From a virus: a stretch of 33,020 nucleotides of DNA. Positions 8,523 to 15,879 of this stretch are shown here, piece after piece. Location: positions 1 to 33,020 of the IMG/VR virus record IMGVR_UViG_3300028025_003173. One strand, given 5' to 3'. The translations under genes were made by a program, and so were the position numbers. Under the pieces are notes generated by a model. That model made no database searches. It was not told where the DNA came from and worked only from the letters and a program-made list of their open reading frames with translations. The stretch's first letter is position 1, and every line of letters begins with the position of its first letter.

Positions 8523-10949
8523 TTAATTAGAAAACTTTAAACTATTAAACTTCTTTCTTGCCGCCTCAGTTTGAGCTTTTGTTTGAGGTAAAATTTTATC
8601 TTTTTCAAACTCAGCTCTTTGTCTAGTTGCTTCTAGATTAGCATTACGTGTATTATCTATACGAGTTGGAGGAATATCTTCAATTGTTATAGTTGTAGTA
8701 GTTCTTCTATCATCCTCTTCTGGGGTAGTGTCAGTTTCTTCAGGAACTGTTTCTGGGATTGGATCGGGTTGTCTATCAATAAATCCACATTTACCATATT
8801 GAGGTAAGAAATTATGAATTAGAGTAAATCCGAAACTAACCTTTAAATAAAAAGCTAATTCTCTATCTAAATCCCAAGATGATCCTTCAATAGGAGAAAA
8901 ACTTAAATTAGTTATTATACCGGGTTGATCATTAATATACCTTCCTACTTTTAATCTAGTTATAATTCCACCCAATAGAAGATTATCCTGGTATTTACCT
9001 GCTAGCACAGATGCTAGCTCACTCATATCGCAATGTTTTTGTTCTAATTCATCTGGGTTGAAGCAAGGAATATTAAAGCCTACAGTTGCGGTACGTTTAA
9101 AATCATTAAATATATAAAATTTTTCATTCCTACCTGCATATTTTACATCGCCCCAACTACTATCATAATTTTCACTATAATCAGTTATATATCCTAGAAA
9201 ACTTAATGTACGTAATACATTACCGGTAAACGGATCTAAAGGCATAAATTTTAAAGCTAATGTATCGTCATCAACATTAGTATCATTAGTTCTTCTAAAA
9301 GCAAGTTTTGTTAATCTATTATAAATTAAAGAAGGATCATTTCTAGATATATTAACATTAAAAGTTTTAAAAGTTTCAGTTTTACTTCCTCCCTGTCTTG
9401 ATATTTCTGTAATATAAGTTTTATCTATTGATGTTCCTTCATCTACTTTTTTTCTTAATTCAGCATACTTTTTTAAAGTAGGTGTAGTATAAGGAATAGC
9501 ATTATTATCTATATTAATAGAACCCGTAGGTATACTAGTATCTAATTTTGATAATCCTAAGTCAGCACTTACTATTAAACTGCCTTCTGGTTTTCCTCCA
9601 TCATATGTAACTGAGTTATTAATTAGTGAAGTTGGTTTTGGTAATCTAAATCTTTGAGAAGATAAAGATGAAGAAGTACGATTAGATAATTCTATATCAT
9701 TACTTGATGTTAAAGCCCCAACCCAAACTCCTCCTTTATATAATTTAGAAGTAGTATCATTTAATGTTGTACGCTCATTAGCAACTGATTTTAAATCTGG
9801 GAAATATGAATCAGATAATGAGGAGGTAGAACGACGAGATGCTTGAATATAATATAATCTATCATTTCGTAGCATTGCGCTAGCACTAGCATATGATGAT
9901 CCTTGTTTATCTTTTGCTAATCTAAATGCATTGTAATCAGTAACATCATAGTTTAAAAGAGAACCGTTAAGTGTTTGTTGGTTATCTTTTGTTAGATTAA
10001 ATTCTCTATTAGTTAAATTAGTTGAAGTGTTAGTTAGTAAAGATAATCCATAATCAAAACTACTACTAATTTTTACATCAGGAATATGTTGAGCATTATA
10101 GTTTCTATTTTTAGCAGCATCTATTTTTAATTTATCATTAGTACGCTCTGGAGTTCTAGGAATTAATGTTCTTCCAATACCATATACTGAGCTAGGTCCT
10201 CCTATATAGTCAGCTATTCTACTATTTTGTATATCGTTGTATACTGAATTAGCAAATGGAACTCCTCCCTCAAATGTAGCTGCTATAACATTTAATGTCT
10301 TTAATTCTTTTTTCCTTAACTTAATATTTCCCTTATAAAGATCATAATTAGCACCTAATCCAAATCTATTTCTTAATCCAGCTAATCTATTATTTTCTTC
10401 GTTATTATTGTTTTGAGCAACTGCTAAGTACTTAGTTTGATCATCTTGAACAGGTAGTAAACCATGTCTATTAAAATGAATACCGAAAGCTCCAACAGGA
10501 ACTTGTGCTATTGTATTAATACCTAAATTATAGATACGAGTAGGTCCTACAGCATTTACTAATTTATTTGCTGTGTTTAAAGCAAAATTACCTACATTTC
10601 TTAATAATCCACCCCCTTTAGTAGGATTATCTGTTTTTAATTTTTTAGTTTCTAATTGAGGGTTAGATAACTGTAAACCGATTTGTTTTACTATGAATAG
10701 TGGTCCTTTAGGAAAATCTTTAAGAAATTTCCCTATACGAAATGTATCAACAATAGCGGCATTAGCAGCGCCTACAACCCCACCTCTAACTAAACCATCA
10801 TCGAACTTAGTCATTCGAAAACGATTAAAGCCACTATCAACAGTGTTGATATCGACTTTTTGATATGGTTGGCCGCTGTCACCTCCGCCTGGTCGATCAC
10901 TTCCGTACTTAAGTGATTTTAAGTCGGTTTTTAGATCAAGTAATGACAT
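8523..10949 (-). CDS. Large baseplate protein with a tube-initiator-like C-terminal region
   Basis: An 808-residue protein that I cannot assign to a named family with certainty. The region about 590-735 resembles the tail-tube-like fold of T4 gp48/gp54 junction proteins: FLGYITDYSENYDSSWGDVK, then NEKFYIFNDFKRTATVGFNI, then NPDELEQKHCDMSELASVLA, and a later GRYINDQPGIITNLSF. In that family such a domain nucleates tube polymerisation on the baseplate. The first 250 residues are Gly/Asn-rich and basic. The C-terminal 70 residues are Pro/Glu/Thr-rich and then helical, probably a flexible tail. It lies between the LysM-like gene and the 99-residue gene, separated from the latter by 1 nt. The baseplate placement is good; the tube-initiator reading is inference from pattern. 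Confidence 0.65.
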   Translation of the reverse strand: MSLLDLKTDLKSLKYGSDRPGGGDSGQPYQKVDINTVDSGFNRFRMTKFDDGLVRGGVVGAANAAIVDTFRIGKFLKDFPKGPLFIVKQIGLQLSNPQLETKKLKTDNPTKGGGLLRNVGNFALNTANKLVNAVGPTRIYNLGINTIAQVPVGAFGIHFNRHGLLPVQDDQTKYLAVAQNNNNEENNRLAGLRNRFGLGANYDLYKGNIKLRKKELKTLNVIAATFEGGVPFANSVYNDIQNSRIADYIGGPSSVYGIGRTLIPRTPERTNDKLKIDAAKNRNYNAQHIPDVKISSSFDYGLSLLTNTSTNLTNREFNLTKDNQQTLNGSLLNYDVTDYNAFRLAKDKQGSSYASASAMLRNDRLYYIQASRRSTSSLSDSYFPDLKSVANERTTLNDTTSKLYKGGVWVGALTSSNDIELSNRTSSSLSSQRFRLPKPTSLINNSVTYDGGKPEGSLIVSADLGLSKLDTSIPTGSINIDNNAIPYTTPTLKKYAELRKKVDEGTSIDKTYITEISRQGGSKTETFKTFNVNISRNDPSLIYNRLTKLAFRRTNDTNVDDDTLALKFMPLDPFTGNVLRTLSFLGYITDYSENYDSSWGDVKYAGRNEKFYIFNDFKRTATVGFNIPCFNPDELEQKHCDMSELASVLAGKYQDNLLLGGIITRLKVGRYINDQPGIITNLSFSPIEGSSWDLDRELAFYLKVSFGFTLIHNFLPQYGKCGFIDRQPDPIPETVPEETDTTPEEDDRRTTTTITIEDIPPTRIDNTRNANLEATRQRAEFEKDKILPQTKAQTEAARKKFNSLKFSN

Positions 10950-10950
10950 G

Positions 10951-11250
10951 TTAGTAACGTCCTTCTGTTGGTCCTAAGTCTTTGTATCTACGACCTTGTT
11001 TGGATTTGTATACTTGTGATACAATGCCAACAGGGTTTAGATTAGGTGCTTGAGTATCTAACTCATCTAATTTAGATGGTTGTGGTTTAAATCCAGAGCC
11101 GTTACTTGGTCTCCAGGTTACGTTAGGTTGACCATCAACTGAATACAAATTATGTAATGAGTTTGGTGGTACAGGGTTAACTCCAAAATTTTGTGGTTTA
11201 TTTCCACCCAATCCTAAGATGCTGTCTTTTAATTTGTCTAATAATCCCAT
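10951..11250 (-). CDS. Small 99-residue protein between tape measure and baseplate genes
   Basis: Not recognised. It starts with an amphipathic segment (GLLDKLKDSILGLGG) and continues as a Pro/Asn/Ser-rich chain without cysteines (PNSLHNLYSVDGQPNVTW), ending in a basic RRYKDLGPTEGRY. It is tightly linked to the following baseplate gene (1-nt gap), and a late-promoter motif stands 15 nt before its ATG, so it opens the baseplate transcription unit. A minor tail or baseplate assembly component is plausible from position only. Confidence 0.65.
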   Translation of the reverse strand: MGLLDKLKDSILGLGGNKPQNFGVNPVPPNSLHNLYSVDGQPNVTWRPSNGSGFKPQPSKLDELDTQAPNLNPVGIVSQVYKSKQGRRYKDLGPTEGRY

Positions 11251-11265
11251 GGTTTATTGTTTAGT

Positions 11266-11273
11266 ATAAATAT
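11266..11273 (-). promoter_or_regulatory. Late-promoter-like motif ATATTTAT (before the baseplate unit)
   Basis: Coding strand AATATTTATACT, 15 nt upstream of the ATG at 11250, in the 30-nt gap after the tape measure gene. It is one of nine copies placed only before transcription-unit starts in this window. Confidence 0.6.
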
Positions 11274-11280
11274 TTAATTG

Positions 11281-14208
11281 TTATGCTACTTTATATGAGC
11301 CTTGCACTAGTGTGTTACCTACTTTTTTACCATCCATGTTAATAGATGTGTCTTTATTATATAATCTATCAATAGCTGTTTTAACTTCATTAATTGCTGA
11401 TATCATTGGTGTGAGATCAATACCAGCATTTATTTCTTCTTTACCTCCACCTCCTATTGATTCACCAATAGTTTTAATAGGAGCTGTGATAAAATCTGTA
11501 ATTCCTTTAACTGCTGAGTTAGTAGCTTGGGTTGATGAAAATTCATCTAATGCTTCTAATTTAGATACATCAATTGAAGCAAGTGCTGCTGACACTCCAA
11601 TTAAAGCTCCTGCTATTGCTTGTAAAGCGGTAGCTGTTTGTGTTAAACCATCACCACTAGCAGCTAGAGCTTGTAATTTTTCAATAGGATCACCTCCTAA
11701 AAAGGCACCAATAGCACCTATTACCCCACCAGCACCAAGTGATGCTAATCCAACACCTATTCCTATAAGTGCAGGACCTATTGCTAATAATTTCATTACA
11801 TCTACATTTTGTAATGATCCAAATATAGTAGCAATACCATTAGCGGCTGAGGTGATTATTGTTCCTATTCCTTCAAAAGCAGATTTAATAGCTTTACCAA
11901 AAGCTTCTATACCAGGAGCAGCTAAATTTAAAGCATATCCTAATCCTATCATTGCTCCTGTAAGTACAGCTATACCTAGTATAACTTGTCCCCCTGATAG
12001 AGCTTTTCCTAAAGCAGCTAATCCGTCCCCTAACCCAGTTAAAGCACCTTTAATTAAATCACCATTTACAAGTTGTAATAATAATAAAGCAGGTATTGCG
12101 GGAGTAAGTAATACTAAAGCAACTGATGCTCCTATTAGCTTAAGTATATCTGCAGGTTTTACTTCACTAAAAGATTTAATACCATCTGATATTCCTGTTA
12201 AAGTATTTTTAATTCCGTCACCTGCTCCTGGTCCTCCTGCTCCTGTTTTTCCACCAGCATCTGCTGTTGTTTCTGCTGTTTCTTTTACTTTATCCCCACC
12301 ACCTAATAATGAAGCTCTTCCTTCTTTACTAAATAATTTTTTGGCATTAAGTGCTGTTTCTTTAACACTATCTCCCATTCCTTTAAAACCTTTAGCTATT
12401 GCTGGAAGTCTAGATAGTGCAATTAGTCCTAAAGTTGTGTATAAAACAAAAGCATTATCAGCAAGAAAAGTTATACCTTGTATTATAGGAGCAAATAAAG
12501 CACCTATAGTGCCTATTAAATTTTGTAGTTTTTCAACTATATCATTAAACTTTTGTTGTATTTCTTTTCTTTTTTGAGCTTCAAGTGCTTCATCCTTAGT
12601 AAATTCAGCTAAAGATTTACCAGCTTCTCTAGCTAATTTTTGTTTTTCTAGTTGATTTGCTAATTGGTCTGCTGTTAATCCTACAGCGTCAGCTAATGCT
12701 TTTTGTTGAAGAACATTCATTTTAGTGAAGTCTTCATATGATCCAATATTTTTATTTAACTCTTCAGCTAGTGCTACTTGATCACCAGCTAAAGCTGCTG
12801 CTCTAGCTCTTTCTAAATTTAATTGCTTACCGGTTAATAATTCTGCATTTAATTCACTTTCAATTGATGATGCAAAGTTAAGAAGTTTTTCACCTTGAGC
12901 TGCTGTTTGTTCAAGTGAAGTACCTAATGCTGTAGTTGCTACTACTGCTTTAACAATACCTGCAGGATCAGCTTGTAGATTTGCTTTTAATTGGCCTGAT
13001 ACTTTAGCAGCAGTTGCTATTGATTCTTTAAAAGGAATTCCAGCTTTAGATGCATTCCTAGTAGCAACAAAAGCACCAACCATTTCATCATTTACTTTTT
13101 CTGATGATTTTCCTGTTAGTACTGATAGTTTATATATTCCAGAGGCTTCTTCACCTGTTAAACCAAATTGTTTGGTTAACATGATTTGAGTTTCAAGGGT
13201 GTCTTTTGAATAATCAGCTACAAATCCAGTAGCAGTATTCAATTGACCCATAGCCTCAGTCATGTTTTTCATTGTGAGGTTAGTAGCATTAGAGAACACA
13301 CTAGTAAGCTGCATTTTTGCAGCCATTACATTAGCCTGTGTGGCTCCATAACCTATATTTTTGCTTATAGCTACAGAAGTTTTATCAAATTGAAACATTC
13401 CATCTACTATAGCTTTGGTAATACCAGATATTGTAAGTAAATCTGTTATTTGTTTTGTATTAAATTTTTCTTTTAATGCATTTAATACTTCTTCTTGTTT
13501 TTTTATTTTAACGGCTTGTTGTAATAAGGCAAGTTCTTCTGCAAGTTGTTCTTTAGTTTTTTCATTTGCCTTAATAGTTTTATTTATTTGTTCAGCAAGA
13601 TTATACTGTTCATCAGCTCGTTTTTTTGCTAATTCAACTTCTTTTTCTTTTTCATCTACTGCTTCCTTTGCTTCTTTTATTATAATATTTGATAAATCCC
13701 TTTCAGACTTTAATATGTTAATTCTATCTCTATCTGCTTGATTTCTACTTCCTGCTAATTCAGCTAATTCTCTTGCAATTTGACGTTGTGCTTGAAGTTC
13801 AGTTTCTAGGGTTCCTTGTAAAGCTTGTAATTGATTAGCTTTTTCTATTCTAATATTATCAAGTTGTTGAGCTTTTTGTTGAGCTTGTAATTTTGCTTGG
13901 GATAATTTAATAGCATTATCTTCAAAATTAATATTTTCTTTCTTTAATTTTTTTAATTGATCTTCTAAATCTTTTAATGATGAAGTTCCACTTAAACGTT
14001 TTTGAGTAGAACTTTCAAGTTCTTTAGATAAATTATTTAAATCCCTAGTTAAATTTAATATGTCTTTTTCATCATCAGTTAAAGCACCTGTTACTTTTTT
14101 CTGTTTTTCATAGGTACTAAGCAAATCTTTAGCCGCCTCATTCTGCTCTTGAATGAGCCTTAAACGTTCCTGTTCTCTTTTTATTTCTTCTGGTGTTAAT
14201 TTAGCCAT
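11281..14208 (-). CDS. Tail tape measure protein
   Basis: A 975-residue protein with the classical tape-measure layout. Residues 1 to about 240 are a long charged coiled coil rich in Lys, Glu and Gln (KELESSTQKRL, LQAQRQIARELAELAG). Helical repeats follow. Several hydrophobic, Gly/Ala-rich segments lie between about 560 and 840 (IGTIGALFAPIIQGITFLA, LIGASVALVLLTPAIPALLL, VILGIAVLTGAMIGLGYAL). These are thought to help DNA cross the inner membrane. It lies after the gp26-like pair, the standard place for a tape measure gene, and ahead of baseplate genes. In this family protein length sets tail length. It has its own late motif 17 nt upstream and no Shine-Dalgarno. Confidence 0.92.
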   Translation of the reverse strand: MAKLTPEEIKREQERLRLIQEQNEAAKDLLSTYEKQKKVTGALTDDEKDILNLTRDLNNLSKELESSTQKRLSGTSSLKDLEDQLKKLKKENINFEDNAIKLSQAKLQAQQKAQQLDNIRIEKANQLQALQGTLETELQAQRQIARELAELAGSRNQADRDRINILKSERDLSNIIIKEAKEAVDEKEKEVELAKKRADEQYNLAEQINKTIKANEKTKEQLAEELALLQQAVKIKKQEEVLNALKEKFNTKQITDLLTISGITKAIVDGMFQFDKTSVAISKNIGYGATQANVMAAKMQLTSVFSNATNLTMKNMTEAMGQLNTATGFVADYSKDTLETQIMLTKQFGLTGEEASGIYKLSVLTGKSSEKVNDEMVGAFVATRNASKAGIPFKESIATAAKVSGQLKANLQADPAGIVKAVVATTALGTSLEQTAAQGEKLLNFASSIESELNAELLTGKQLNLERARAAALAGDQVALAEELNKNIGSYEDFTKMNVLQQKALADAVGLTADQLANQLEKQKLAREAGKSLAEFTKDEALEAQKRKEIQQKFNDIVEKLQNLIGTIGALFAPIIQGITFLADNAFVLYTTLGLIALSRLPAIAKGFKGMGDSVKETALNAKKLFSKEGRASLLGGGDKVKETAETTADAGGKTGAGGPGAGDGIKNTLTGISDGIKSFSEVKPADILKLIGASVALVLLTPAIPALLLLQLVNGDLIKGALTGLGDGLAALGKALSGGQVILGIAVLTGAMIGLGYALNLAAPGIEAFGKAIKSAFEGIGTIITSAANGIATIFGSLQNVDVMKLLAIGPALIGIGVGLASLGAGGVIGAIGAFLGGDPIEKLQALAASGDGLTQTATALQAIAGALIGVSAALASIDVSKLEALDEFSSTQATNSAVKGITDFITAPIKTIGESIGGGGKEEINAGIDLTPMISAINEVKTAIDRLYNKDTSINMDGKKVGNTLVQGSYKVA

Positions 14209-14225
14209 TATACCATATTATGGGT

Positions 14226-14233
14226 ATAAATAT
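14226..14233 (-). promoter_or_regulatory. Late-promoter-like motif ATATTTAT (before the tape measure gene)
   Basis: Coding strand TTTAATATTTATACCC, 17 nt upstream of the tape measure ATG at 14208. It directly follows the hairpin at 14236-14260, leaving no room for an independent -35 element. Confidence 0.6.
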
Positions 14234-14235
14234 TA

Positions 14236-14260
14236 AAGGCGCCTATTTTTTAGGCGCCTT
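14236..14260 (-). terminator. Hairpin terminator overlapping the stop of the 81-residue frame
   Basis: A perfect 10-bp inverted repeat, AAGGCGCCTA / TAGGCGCCTT, with a 5-nt loop that is AAAAA on the coding strand. The TAG stop of the upstream reading frame lies inside the first arm. The tract after the stem is only TTTAATA, so intrinsic termination may be partial, or the hairpin may protect the 3' end of the transcript. The late motif for the tape measure gene begins 2 nt further on. Confidence 0.65.
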
Positions 14261-14488
14261 AGTTGTATATGTCGGTTGCTTTGAAGCTATGTTAGGTCGT
14301 GATATACCCTGTTTACCTTTATTATTCATCATATTTTGCTGCTTCTCTGACTCTTCGCGTTCTTTATCATAGAATTCTTTAATTTTTTCAAATGTAAATC
14401 TACGAAGCCAAATAGGCATACTATATACTGTATCCCAATCATATCCACCCTTACCATGAAATATTATTTCATGTATTTGAGAAAACAA
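14243..14488 (-). CDS. Short frame before the tape measure, probably translated by +1 frameshift from the gp26-like gene
   Basis: The frame gives 81 residues if begun at the TTG at 14488, and there is no ATG or GTG before residue 30. It contains IHEIIFHGKGGYDWDTVYSMPIWLRRF and a charged helical end; I associate this block with gp51/tail-assembly-chaperone-like proteins. The frame is open upstream of the TTG across the end of the gp26-like gene (GLTREYRLY precedes it), and that extension looks like real coding sequence. Both frames meet at a 7-T run. The simplest reading is that the ribosome shifts +1 there and makes a fusion of about 336 residues, as in other tail-assembly chaperone pairs before a tape measure gene. 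Independent initiation at TTG is the alternative. Confidence 0.65.
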   Translation of the reverse strand: MFSQIHEIIFHGKGGYDWDTVYSMPIWLRRFTFEKIKEFYDKEREESEKQQNMMNNKGKQGISRPNIASKQPTYTTKAPKK

Positions 14489-14495
14489 ATATAAT

Positions 14496-15254
14496 CTATA
14501 TTCCCGCGTCAGGCCAAAAAAAGTTAAGAGAAATAGGTACGTTTATACCCTCCCCTGTATAATCTTCATCCTCGGGCTTGTATACTATATTAATATCTGG
14601 GGATACTTTATTATAATATTCACGTAGTGCTCTTGCATCTTTTGCAATAAGATAATTATCAACAAAATCACGAATTTCTTTTTGATCACGTTTGCCTTCA
14701 ACTGAAGTAATGGTGTATTTTAAACGGGTTGTAATATCGTAAGATAAATTTGGATTAATTTTTTTAAATCCTTTAATTTCAGCATCTATTTTTTGTTCAT
14801 CACCATGTGTTAGTAGTTTAAAAGTAATTTCATTATCTGAATGGGGTAAAGTAAATGAAAATTCGTTTGAGCTACGTTTAAATAGTTTTTCATCTATTAC
14901 TTTATCCTCTAATTTAGATAAATCAACTGTTGCTTCAACTTCTTGTCCGTTTGAATTAGTATACTTAAAAGAATAATCTTTACCATAACCTAATACACGA
15001 GCTGCAATTAGGATTGCATTTTTATCACCTACTAATAATTCATTGTAATCAATAGGAGTGATAATCAGCGCTTGAAGTAGTTTATCAATTACGGTTCCGT
15101 TTTTGATATAGTTACTGTTAGTAAGAATGTCTTCTTCCTTAGCGGTCATATACTTCATTTCAATTTCACCTTTAGCTAGTGGTGATGTCTCGGGATACAG
15201 TAAGCCTTTTGATGGTAATGTAACTGTTTCTGTTGGGATTTTTAATTCTGCCAT
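14496..15254 (-). CDS. gp26-like baseplate / tail assembly chaperone protein
   Basis: A 252-residue protein that fits the T4 gp26 (T4_baseplate) family. The N-terminus IPTETVTLPSKGLLYPETSP, followed by GEIEMKYMTAKEEDILTNSN, is characteristic. T4 gp26 is a baseplate hub assembly protein, and relatives just upstream of tape measure genes are usually thought to act as tail assembly chaperones. The C-terminus is SLNFFWPDAGI. A 7-T run encodes the FF before TGG at 14514-14522, with the shifted frame open downstream. A late motif lies 22 nt before the ATG and a strong terminator precedes that. The frame-0 product should be the main form and the shifted fusion a minor one. Confidence 0.8.
   Translation of the reverse strand: MAELKIPTETVTLPSKGLLYPETSPLAKGEIEMKYMTAKEEDILTNSNYIKNGTVIDKLLQALIITPIDYNELLVGDKNAILIAARVLGYGKDYSFKYTNSNGQEVEATVDLSKLEDKVIDEKLFKRSSNEFSFTLPHSDNEITFKLLTHGDEQKIDAEIKGFKKINPNLSYDITTRLKYTITSVEGKRDQKEIRDFVDNYLIAKDARALREYYNKVSPDINIVYKPEDEDYTGEGINVPISLNFFWPDAGI
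14513..14522 (-). other. Putative +1 programmed frameshift site (T7 run followed by TGG)
   Basis: The coding strand in frame 0 reads AAC TTT TTT TGG CCT. When the Phe-tRNA on the second TTT slips forward one base it still pairs with TTT, and the next codon becomes GGC. The new frame runs GLTREYRLYLFSQIHE into the 81-residue frame with no stop. A -1 slip would reach a stop after two codons, so +1 is the productive direction. The Trp codon after the run may be slow to decode. Confidence 0.55.
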
Positions 15255-15276
15255 AAACTATTTTATTTGTGTATAT

Positions 15277-15284
15277 ATAAATAT
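15277..15284 (-). promoter_or_regulatory. Late-promoter-like motif ATATTTAT (before the gp26-like gene)
   Basis: Coding strand GCATATATTTATATAT, 22 nt before the ATG at 15254 and 4 nt after the T-tract of the terminator that ends the tube gene transcript. Confidence 0.6.
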
Positions 15285-15288
15285 ATGC

Positions 15289-15318
15289 AAAAAAAAGGTG
15301 TCTGCAAAAGCAGACACC
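15289..15318 (-). terminator. Rho-independent terminator after the tail tube gene
   Basis: The coding strand forms a perfect 9-bp stem, GGTGTCTGC / GCAGACACC, with a TTTT loop, followed at once by eight T residues. This is a textbook intrinsic terminator on the minus strand, about 25 nt after the tube stop codon. It would isolate the highly expressed tube transcript from the downstream chaperone gene. Confidence 0.9.
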
Positions 15319-15343
15319 AAAGGAAAAAAATATGAAGGATTTT

Positions 15344-15832
15344 TTAGAAGTTGAGTACACAATAATCCATAGCAACTGTTACAGATAAGCTAATTGCAGC
15401 ATCGCCTGAAGACCAATCATAGTCTCCAAACTTAGCGGTTTTGCAATAAGCACCTTTAATAATCCATTCACCTACTACATCACCTACTGGTCCTAAAATA
15501 TCTAATGTTAAATCTTTCTTGTAAAAATCTGAGTAGCCATCACGGCCTGTTACTGATTCGTGTGCTAAACGAGCCCATTCCATTACTGCTTGTGCACCAG
15601 ATGGAGTTACAGGATCGTATAGTTCTAAAGTCATATCATCCCATTTAACTTTACCTTTAACTTTGCGGTAAACGTTGATGTGGTCTAATATAATCTCACC
15701 AGCTTCAAATCCAGGAGCTGAGGCTTTTTTAATGAGGTATGATGGAATACCATCAATATACATGATAAAGCGATTTGGAACTTTGGGTTCAAATGCTGTG
15801 AACATTATTTCATTTGCGTCTAATACAGCCAT
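15344..15832 (-). CDS. 19: Tail tube protein (gp19-like)
   Basis: A 162-residue protein of the size of T4 gp19, with the family pattern. It begins near PNRFIMYIDGIPSYLIKKA, has a central KWDDMTLELYDPVTPSGAQA, and a later LTLDILGPVGDVVGEWIIKG followed by KFGDYDWSSGDAAISLSVTV. Subunits stack as hexamers to form the inner tube through which DNA passes. It lies directly after the sheath gene, the conserved order in contractile-tailed phages. It has its own late motif 24 nt upstream and a strong terminator downstream, so it can be transcribed as a single gene at high level. There is no Shine-Dalgarno, only an A-rich leader. Confidence 0.92.
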   Translation of the reverse strand: MAVLDANEIMFTAFEPKVPNRFIMYIDGIPSYLIKKASAPGFEAGEIILDHINVYRKVKGKVKWDDMTLELYDPVTPSGAQAVMEWARLAHESVTGRDGYSDFYKKDLTLDILGPVGDVVGEWIIKGAYCKTAKFGDYDWSSGDAAISLSVTVAMDYCVLNF

Positions 15833-15856
15833 TTTATGTTTATTTTATTGCTATTA

Positions 15857-15864
15857 ATAAATAT
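15857..15864 (-). promoter_or_regulatory. Late-promoter-like motif ATATTTAT (before the tail tube gene)
   Basis: Coding strand CTAATATTTATTAATAG, 24 nt upstream of the tube ATG at 15832, in the 47-nt gap between sheath and tube genes. Confidence 0.6.
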
Positions 15865-15879
15865 TAGCAACTACATCCC

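Noticed and set aside
11312-12577. A 421-codon plus-strand ORF opposite the tape measure gene
   Set aside because: It is antisense to an excellent tape measure coding frame, has Ser/Pro/Ile-rich composition typical of reversed codons, and no upstream signals.
15172-15375. Short ORFs on both strands across the tube/gp26-like gap
   Set aside because: They run through the terminator and late motif and overlap well-supported genes, with no protein features.
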